A stretch of DNA of 64,000 nucleotides, from contig NZ_UTIQ01000241.1 in NCBI RefSeq assembly GCF_900582625.1, forward strand, positions 868,001 through 932,000, given 5' to 3'. Within the stretch, counting starts at the first letter, position 1. Each line of letters begins with the position of its first letter. The notes beneath the pieces are model-generated. The model was not told the DNA's origin, ran no database searches, and saw nothing but the letters and a program-made list of their open reading frames with translations. The translations under genes were made by a program, and so were the position numbers. Positions 59,079 through 64,000 of this stretch are shown here, piece after piece. This stretch comes from Pseudomonas viridiflava. Its GTDB lineage: Bacteria > Pseudomonadota > Gammaproteobacteria > Pseudomonadales > Pseudomonadaceae.

Positions 59079-59735
59079 ATGGAATTCAACCCGATTGATC
59101 TGATTCTGCACCTGGACAATTACTTGGCCGTGCTGGTGGCGAACTATGGCGTGTGGATTTACGCCATTTTGTTCCTGGTTATTTTTTGCGAAACCGGCCT
59201 GGTGGTGATGCCGTTTCTGCCAGGCGACTCGCTGCTCTTTATTGCCGGCGCCATGTGCGCGACCGGCAGCATGGACCCGGTGCTGCTCGCCGGCCTGCTG
59301 ATGTTTGCCGCCGTGCTCGGCGACAGCACCAACTATGTGATCGGGCGAAACGTGGGGGAACGGCTGTTCAGCAACCCCAAATCGAAAATCTTCCGCCGCG
59401 ACTACCTGCAACGCACCCACGACTTCTACGACCGCCACGGCGGCAAAACCGTAACGCTGGCGCGCTTCCTGCCCATCGTGCGCACCTTCGCGCCTTTCGT
59501 TGCGGGCATCGGCCGTATGCCGTACCTGCGCTTCCTCGGCTTCAGCGCCCTTGGCACCGTGGCGTGGGTAGGCGGTTTGGTGACGTTGGGCTACTTCTTC
59601 GGCAACGCGCCGTTTGTGAAAGACAACCTGTCACTGATGATTCTGGTGGTGATCGGCCTGAGCTTGCTGCCCATGGTTATCGGCTGGCTGCACCATCGCC
59701 TGCGCCCGGAAGCCGCGCCCGACTCGGCCAACTGA
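59079..59735 (+). CDS. DedA-family membrane protein
   Basis: A 218-residue inner-membrane protein with four to six helices. The family motifs are FCETGLVVMPFLPGDSLLF, GDSTNYVIGRNVG and the Arg-containing RFLPIVRTFAPFVAGIGRM, cited in part. DedA proteins act in lipid carrier recycling or membrane homeostasis. An acidic residue and the two conserved Arg are present. The MtfA-like gene starts 12 bases later, so they are co-transcribed. Confidence 0.93.
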   Translation: MEFNPIDLILHLDNYLAVLVANYGVWIYAILFLVIFCETGLVVMPFLPGDSLLFIAGAMCATGSMDPVLLAGLLMFAAVLGDSTNYVIGRNVGERLFSNPKSKIFRRDYLQRTHDFYDRHGGKTVTLARFLPIVRTFAPFVAGIGRMPYLRFLGFSALGTVAWVGGLVTLGYFFGNAPFVKDNLSLMILVVIGLSLLPMVIGWLHHRLRPEAAPDSAN

Positions 59736-59747
59736 TCAGCCCGCGCC

Positions 59748-60566
59748 ATGTGGTTTCTTCGCGGCTGGCGTGAGCGTCGGATTCTTGAAAAGCACCCGGT
59801 CCCGCCCCAAAGCTGGGCGCGGGTGGTGCGGCGGTTGCCGATACTCGAAGGCTTGAGTGACGAGGAATTGCAGCGACTGAAGCGTCGCGCCGTGCTGTTC
59901 ATTCACGCCAAACGCCTGACCGCCCTGCCCGGCGTCGAGCTGCACGGTGACGATCGCCTGCACCTCGCCGCCCTCGCCCAATTGCCGTTGCTGCACTTGC
60001 CGGACCTCGACTGGTATCAGGGCTTCCATGAGATCGTGCTGTACCCCGGCGACTTCGTCAGCCCTCAACGCCATCGCGACCCCAACGGCATCGAGCATGA
60101 GTGGGACGGCGAGCACAGCGGCGAAGCGTGGCTGCAAGGCCCGGTGATTCTGGCCTGGCCCGGCGTGCTCAGCAGCGGCAACTGGGACGGCTACAACCTG
60201 GTGATTCACGAACTGGCGCACAAGCTCGACATGCTTAATGGCGACGCCAATGGCCTGCCGCCGCTGCACCGTTCGATGCGCCTGGAAGAATGGTCGAGCG
60301 CCATGCAAAGCGCGTACGACGACCTGAACCGGCAACTGGATGACAACCCCGACGCCGAAACCGCCATCGACCCTTACGCGGCCGAAAACCCGGCGGAGTT
60401 CTTTGCCGTCACCAGCGAATACTTCTTTAGCGCCCCGGATCTGCTGATGCAGGCCTACCCAAATGTGTACGTGCAACTGCAAACGTTCTACCGACAAGAC
60501 CCGCTTCAACGACTGCGCCGCCTCGAACAGCACGCCGTTTCAGGGCAGAACGAGACCAACGGCTGA
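59748..60566 (+). CDS. MtfA-like zinc peptidase
   Basis: A 272-residue M90-family metallopeptidase related to E. coli MtfA. The zinc site is VIHELAHKLDMLNG (HExxH), with the third ligand region ENPAEFFAVTSEYFF. YPGDFVSP and GPVILAWPGVLSSG are family motifs. MtfA binds the glucose-PTS repressor Mlc in E. coli; that partner is unlikely here, so the role is open. It has no signal peptide and should be cytosolic. It follows dedA closely. Confidence 0.9.
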   Translation: MWFLRGWRERRILEKHPVPPQSWARVVRRLPILEGLSDEELQRLKRRAVLFIHAKRLTALPGVELHGDDRLHLAALAQLPLLHLPDLDWYQGFHEIVLYPGDFVSPQRHRDPNGIEHEWDGEHSGEAWLQGPVILAWPGVLSSGNWDGYNLVIHELAHKLDMLNGDANGLPPLHRSMRLEEWSSAMQSAYDDLNRQLDDNPDAETAIDPYAAENPAEFFAVTSEYFFSAPDLLMQAYPNVYVQLQTFYRQDPLQRLRRLEQHAVSGQNETNG

Positions 60567-60668
60567 GTCGCCAAGCATGGTAACGGCGGGCGAATATGCC
60601 TATAATCGCGCCCACTTTTTGGCCGGTAACCGGCCAAGTTTGATTGGCCAACCTAGGGAAGCGAACCC

Positions 60669-61196
60669 ATGAGCTACAGCAAGATCCCGGCCGGCAAAGA
60701 CCTGCCGAACGACATCTACGTCGCCATCGAGATTCCGGCCAACCACGCGCCGATCAAATACGAAATCGACAAAGACAGCGACTGCCTGTTCGTCGACCGT
60801 TTCATGGCCACCCCCATGTTCTACCCAGCCAACTACGGCTACATCCCCAACACCCTGGCGGATGACGGCGACCCCCTCGACGTATTGGTCGTTACCCCGT
60901 ACCCAGTTTCCCCAGGCGCAGTGATTCGCGCGCGCCCAGTCGGCGTTCTGCACATGACCGACGAAGCCGGCGGCGACGCCAAACTGATCGCCGTACCACA
61001 CGACAAGCTGTCGCAGCTGTATGTCGACATCAAGGAATACACCGACCTGCCCCCGCTGTTGCTTGAGCAAATCAAGCACTTCTTCGAGAACTACAAAGAT
61101 CTCGAGAAAGGCAAATGGGTCAAGGTTGAAGGCTGGGGCAACGCGGAAGCGGCCCGTGCCGAGATTTTGAAGGCGGTTGCGGCTTACCAAAAATAA
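60669..61196 (+). CDS. ppa: Inorganic pyrophosphatase
   Basis: A 175-residue family I soluble pyrophosphatase. The active site carries DGDPLDVLV (metal-binding Asp residues) and EIPANHAPIKYEID. KGKWVKVEGWG near the end is conserved. It hydrolyses pyrophosphate from biosynthesis. AGGGAAG precedes the ATG. A terminator follows 16 bases after its stop. Confidence 0.97.
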   Translation: MSYSKIPAGKDLPNDIYVAIEIPANHAPIKYEIDKDSDCLFVDRFMATPMFYPANYGYIPNTLADDGDPLDVLVVTPYPVSPGAVIRARPVGVLHMTDEAGGDAKLIAVPHDKLSQLYVDIKEYTDLPPLLLEQIKHFFENYKDLEKGKWVKVEGWGNAEAARAEILKAVAAYQK

Positions 61197-61212
61197 GCCA
61201 AAGCTCCCACCA

Positions 61213-61240
61213 AAAAGCCGGCCACAAGCCGGCTTTTTTA
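61213..61240 (+). terminator. Terminator of ppa
   Basis: AAAAAGCCGGC pairs with GCCGGCTTTTT around CACAA, with a T-run continuing. It lies 17 bases after the ppa stop. Confidence 0.93.
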
Positions 61241-61283
61241 TTCGTTTTTGAAGCGATCGGCTGCGCGTCGGTCTGGCTGCGTT

Positions 61284-61341
61284 AAAAAAGGCTTTTGAAT
61301 GCTCATGGGCACCAGCCCACTGCGCTTCAAAAGCCTTTTTT
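61284..61341. other. Long nested inverted repeat downstream of ppa
   Basis: Arms AAAAAAGGCTTTTGAA (61284-61299) and TTCAAAAGCCTTTTTT (61326-61341) are perfect complements. Inside is a smaller TGGGC/GCCCA stem around ACCA. It is symmetrical and flanked by A/T tracts, so it may be a second bidirectional terminator or a small structured RNA. No gene lies between it and the PAS chemoreceptor. Confidence 0.7.
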
Positions 61342-61433
61342 GCTCGGCCTGACTAGGATTGCCACACCTAGCTCGCTCGATCTGGAGATGTGTTGCGGCG
61401 GCAATTTTTTAGAAGCTAGATTGCCGTTTTCTC

Positions 61434-61462
61434 TGTGGGAGCGGCTTCAGCCGCGATGCTCT
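61434..61462. repeat. Single REP-like unit
   Basis: CTGTGGGAGCGG followed by CTTCAGCCGCGATGC is one arm of the family seen in pairs at 11860, 20705, 48407 and 57349. No partner arm was seen here. Confidence 0.75.
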
Positions 61463-61480
61463 AAGCCGCGCCCCATTCCT

Positions 61481-62821
61481 CTAAGCAAACGCCCCCACTC
61501 GCTCCGCATTTTCCTGCGTCGCCGCAAACATACTCACGGCTTCCACTGCCCCACTGGCGCCATCGCGGATTTGTACGATCACAGCGCCGGCCTGGTCGGC
61601 GAGGGTGACGCCGTGGTTTGCCACTTCCTGGGTCAGGTTCATGCTGGTCACGGCTTCGCGGGTTTCTTTGAGAATCTGCCCGATCAGTTCGGCGATCTCG
61701 GCGGTGGAGCCGCTGGTGCGCCCGGCCAGTTGCCGCACTTCGTCGGCCACCACGGCAAAACCTCGGCCCTGATCGCCCGCCCGTGCTGCTTCAATAGCGG
61801 CGTTAAGCGCGAGCAGGTTGGTTTGGTCGGCGATGCCGCGAATGGTGTTAACGATGGCGGTGATTTGCTCGGAACGTGCGCCCAGCTGGGTGATGAGCTT
61901 GGCCGATGCGCCGATGTTGTCGGCGATCTGACGCATTTCCCGGGCTGTCTGCTGGATAACCTGCGTGCCGTGTTCGGCGGTTTTTTCGGTTTCGGCGGAG
62001 ATGTGATAGGCACGGGAGGCGCTGCGGGCATCGTTCTCCTGCTTCTCGACACGCTCGGTTATGTCGCTGGCAAATTTGACGATTTTGCTCAGCTTGCCTT
62101 CAGCGTCGTACACGGGGTTGTAAGTCGCTTCCAGCCAGACCACACGGCCGTGCTTGGCCAGACGCTTGAATTGTCCGCCACGAATTTCGCCACGGTTGAG
62201 GCCGCGCCAGAAGTCGCCGTATTCGGGGCTGTTTACCAGTGCGGGCTCGCAGAACATTTTGTGCGGCTTGCCGACAATCTCATTAAGGCCGTAGCCCATG
62301 GTGTGCACGAAGTTTTCGTTGGCAGTGAGGATGTTGCCCTGCAGGTCAAACTCGACAATAGCCATCGAGCGATCGACGGCCACCAGTTTGGCCCGCACGT
62401 CGCTCTCGCGCGTGAGCTTCTCGGTGACGTCCATGGCGTACTTCACCACTTTCTGCACCCTGCCGCTGCCGTCCAGAACCGGGTTGTAGCTGGCTTCAAG
62501 CCAAACGTTCTGCCCGTCGCTGTCCACGCGCTGGAAGGTGCCGGAAACAAACTTGCCCGCACGCAGTGATGCCCACAGGTCGGCGTACGCCGGGCTTTTT
62601 ACATAGTCGGCAGTGCAAAACTCGCGATGGGCTTTACCGACGACCTGTTCGGCGCGATAGCCCATTACGTTGAGAAAGTTTTGATTGGCCCGCAACACGC
62701 GGCCTTCAAGGTCAAACTCGACCACCGCCATGGAGCGTTCCAGCGCCGCCATCAGTCCTTTGAATCCGTCCACTTCAGCCGTCCTGGCCGTGAGCTCGAG
62801 CTTAAGATTCTTGGAAAACAT
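61481..62821 (-). CDS. Soluble PAS-PAS chemoreceptor, BdlA-like
   Basis: A 446-residue protein without membrane helices. Two tandem PAS domains (about 25-135 and 148-255) resemble each other (RSMAVVEFDLEGRVLRANQNF and RSMAIVEFDLQGNILTANENF, each cited in part), so one arose by duplication. The chemoreceptor tip RGIADQTNLLALNAAIEAARAG follows. The layout matches BdlA, a biofilm-dispersal receptor of P. aeruginosa. The C-terminal signalling helices are shorter than in full chemoreceptors. A 13-base inverted repeat lies upstream. PAS ligand unknown. Confidence 0.87.
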   Translation of the reverse strand: MFSKNLKLELTARTAEVDGFKGLMAALERSMAVVEFDLEGRVLRANQNFLNVMGYRAEQVVGKAHREFCTADYVKSPAYADLWASLRAGKFVSGTFQRVDSDGQNVWLEASYNPVLDGSGRVQKVVKYAMDVTEKLTRESDVRAKLVAVDRSMAIVEFDLQGNILTANENFVHTMGYGLNEIVGKPHKMFCEPALVNSPEYGDFWRGLNRGEIRGGQFKRLAKHGRVVWLEATYNPVYDAEGKLSKIVKFASDITERVEKQENDARSASRAYHISAETEKTAEHGTQVIQQTAREMRQIADNIGASAKLITQLGARSEQITAIVNTIRGIADQTNLLALNAAIEAARAGDQGRGFAVVADEVRQLAGRTSGSTAEIAELIGQILKETREAVTSMNLTQEVANHGVTLADQAGAVIVQIRDGASGAVEAVSMFAATQENAERVGAFA

Positions 62822-62895
62822 TGCGTGACCCCTTCATGAGACGTAGGCACTGGCGAACACCAGCACTGGCCGACTGACATCAAGGCGACACTAGC

Positions 62896-62935
62896 AAAAT
62901 ACTTGTACAAACCAAATACCTCGTACAAGTATTTT
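62896..62935. promoter_or_regulatory. 13-base inverted repeat upstream of the PAS chemoreceptor
   Basis: AAAATACTTGTAC (62896-62908) and GTACAAGTATTTT (62923-62935) are perfect complements with 14 bases between. Each arm also extends to a near-palindrome (TTGTACAA and CTCGTACAAG) 18 bases apart. It lies about 75-115 bases before the chemoreceptor ATG and about 170 before the 33-codon frame. It could be an operator for two dimers. Confidence 0.6.
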
Positions 62936-63106
62936 TGGGCCCGCAGACAAGTGGCTCCCTCAGGTTTAGCAGAGGAATTCGGGAAGTGAGAGATGGGGAC
63001 GGACTGCGAACCTGTACCAAAAGCTTACGCACGAAAAGTAGACAGATCGACCCGGCAGTGCCCCCGCATTACGGTTGGTTCACTCACTGTTCAAAGGAAC
63101 GCCGCC

Positions 63107-63208
63107 ATGTGGATTATCAGTTCAGCCCTTAGCAACGCGCACTTGCTGCTTGCTCTCGCCGCCTTCTTCTGGGTTATGGCGCACCTCGCCTATGGTCCCG
63201 CGGAATAG
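63107..63208 (+). CDS. 33-residue putative membrane peptide
   Basis: ATG at 63107 follows AAGGA at good spacing. The 33 codons encode a mostly hydrophobic segment (ALSNAHLLLALAAFFWVMAHL core), cited in part, long enough for one membrane span. No family was recognised. It ends six bases before the stop of the convergent WYL gene. The ribosome site and hydrophobicity are seen; expression is inferred. Confidence 0.5.
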   Translation: MWIISSALSNAHLLLALAAFFWVMAHLAYGPAE

Positions 63209-63214
63209 TGCCGA

Positions 63215-64000
63215 TCAGTACAGCCAGGGTTGTAACGCCTCGATATTGGCGACGACGATTTGCTGGGCGCTGGCTTTGCTTTGCACCTTGGTCGCGTCGA
63301 GCTGGAAACGCTGCAGCACGTACTGCACCAGCGCGCCACGGCTGGCGGCACGAAGCTGGCCCTCGTGCATGCCGTAGTCGATTTCGATGATCGCTTTCTG
63401 CTCGGCACTCAGGCGTGAATCCGGTTCGATAATCACGTCGACCTGCGCCGCCCAGCCGGCGTCGGACTCAATGCCGTGTTCGGACTCATCCAGCACATCA
63501 GGCACGCCGCGCAGGCGGCTCAATACAAAATCGCGGTAGTCGCGGTTCTTCTCGCAATAGGCGCGCACGTGCCAGCGCATTCCGGTGTACACCAACGTGT
63601 GCGGCGCGATCAGGCGCGTTTCGGCGAGCGGATTGGCCAGCGACACATACTCGCATTCCAAACGCAGCCCATCGCGGCAGGCGCGCAACAGCGGGCGTAG
63701 CACCTGTGGGCGCACCGAGCGGTCGGGCACGGTCAGCACTTCGGTATGGGCATAGGCCAATGCCAAGCCCTCGATGTGCGGCGCCCGCTCGTGGTTTTGG
63801 TTAAGCAGGTGCAAATAGGCGCTGGCGCTGTCGTCGATAAACAGCGGCTTGAACGTAGCGCTGGGCACGTAGCCCTTCAGGTGCTTGTCGTAGTCGAGGT
63901 TATTCGGCGCGTATTCGCTGAGGTAACTGTTGATATCTTTCGAGGCCTGCTGCCGGCTGATGCCAAAGCTTTGCATCAGATGCCCCGTGGTTAGCCGCCC
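63215..64000 (-). CDS. WYL-domain transcriptional regulator (N-terminus cut by window edge)
   Basis: At least 261 residues of a wHTH-WYL-WCX regulator; the frame runs off the right edge with GRLTTGHLMQSFGISRQQASKDI, cited in part, a winged helix. YDKHLKGYVPSATFKPLF is the linker. The WYL part has APHTLVYTGMRWHVRAYCEK and FVLSRLRGV. The overall look is that of the BrxR/CapW group, which often regulates phage-defence loci, though many Pseudomonas WYL proteins have other or unknown roles. What it controls lies outside the window. Confidence 0.82.
   Translation of the reverse strand, partial: GRLTTGHLMQSFGISRQQASKDINSYLSEYAPNNLDYDKHLKGYVPSATFKPLFIDDSASAYLHLLNQNHERAPHIEGLALAYAHTEVLTVPDRSVRPQVLRPLLRACRDGLRLECEYVSLANPLAETRLIAPHTLVYTGMRWHVRAYCEKNRDYRDFVLSRLRGVPDVLDESEHGIESDAGWAAQVDVIIEPDSRLSAEQKAIIEIDYGMHEGQLRAASRGALVQYVLQRFQLDATKVQSKASAQQIVVANIEALQPWLY

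Noticed and set aside
1..64000. tRNA, rRNA, insertion sequences or prophage genes
   Set aside because: Nothing with the needed cloverleaf ends, transposase motifs or phage structural proteins was found on either strand.

Overview
The window is a high-GC chromosome segment from a Pseudomonas species. Protein resemblance, the gene order xseB-ispA...dxs...btuF-ribA...pgpA-thiL-nusB-ribH-ribB-ribE-ribD-nrdR, the zinc-linked cluster ending at oprG, and the eatR-ALDH-eat-eutBC ethanolamine cluster all recall the PA402x-PA406x part of P. aeruginosa PAO1. Extra genes and dispersed repeats make PAO1 itself unlikely. No rRNA, tRNA, IS element, prophage or CRISPR array was seen.

Layout. Positions 1-6130 are the protocatechuate branch of the beta-ketoadipate pathway: pcaK (cut by the left edge), pcaR, a zapE-like ATPase, pcaG, pcaH and pcaQ, with recognisable PcaR and PcaQ operator sequences. 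Positions 6259-14480 hold xseB-ispA and dxs, separated by a single-chain biotin-dependent acyl-CoA carboxylase, an epoxide-hydrolase-like enzyme and a repeat-rich gap. Positions 14526-22166 hold hemN, an unusual chemoreceptor, riboswitch-controlled btuB, btuF and a small membrane protein.

Positions 22163-31659 are the riboflavin cluster (ribA; pgpA-thiL-nusB-ribH-ribBA-ribE; ribD-nrdR) with an FMN riboswitch before ribE. A class A beta-lactamase, a retropepsin-like protease and a solute-binding protein sit inside it. Positions 31784-36848 are mixed: a lipoprotein, methyltransferase, MocA-like and XdhC-like proteins, and a thioredoxin-TPR co-chaperone. Positions 36928-41046 are a Zur-box-preceded zinc operon (His-rich DUF2796 protein, ABC ATPase, FtsX-like permease, DUF3299 protein), then oprG with an Anr-type promoter.

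Positions 41220-46060 encode a thiolase, a high-molecular-weight FabG, an AraC regulator and a MaoC-type hydratase, the parts of an acyl-CoA pathway. Positions 46100-50296 encode a MazG-like enzyme, CmoM, two DUF4136 lipoproteins, an Asn/Gly-rich exported protein and a diguanylate cyclase. Positions 50293-58262 are the ethanolamine system: EatR, aldehyde dehydrogenase, permease and the B12-dependent ammonia-lyase EutBC, with two good sigma-54 promoters. The rest holds GNAT, DedA, MtfA-like, Ppa, a soluble PAS-PAS chemoreceptor, a 33-codon membrane ORF and a WYL regulator cut by the right edge.

Links: the B12 uptake genes can supply the cofactor EutBC needs; Anr-like sites before hemN and oprG fit low-oxygen control; REP-like hairpins of one family punctuate many gene ends. 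The most interesting non-coding signal is a compact three-way-junction element at 12170-12228 inside a dispersed intergenic repeat.
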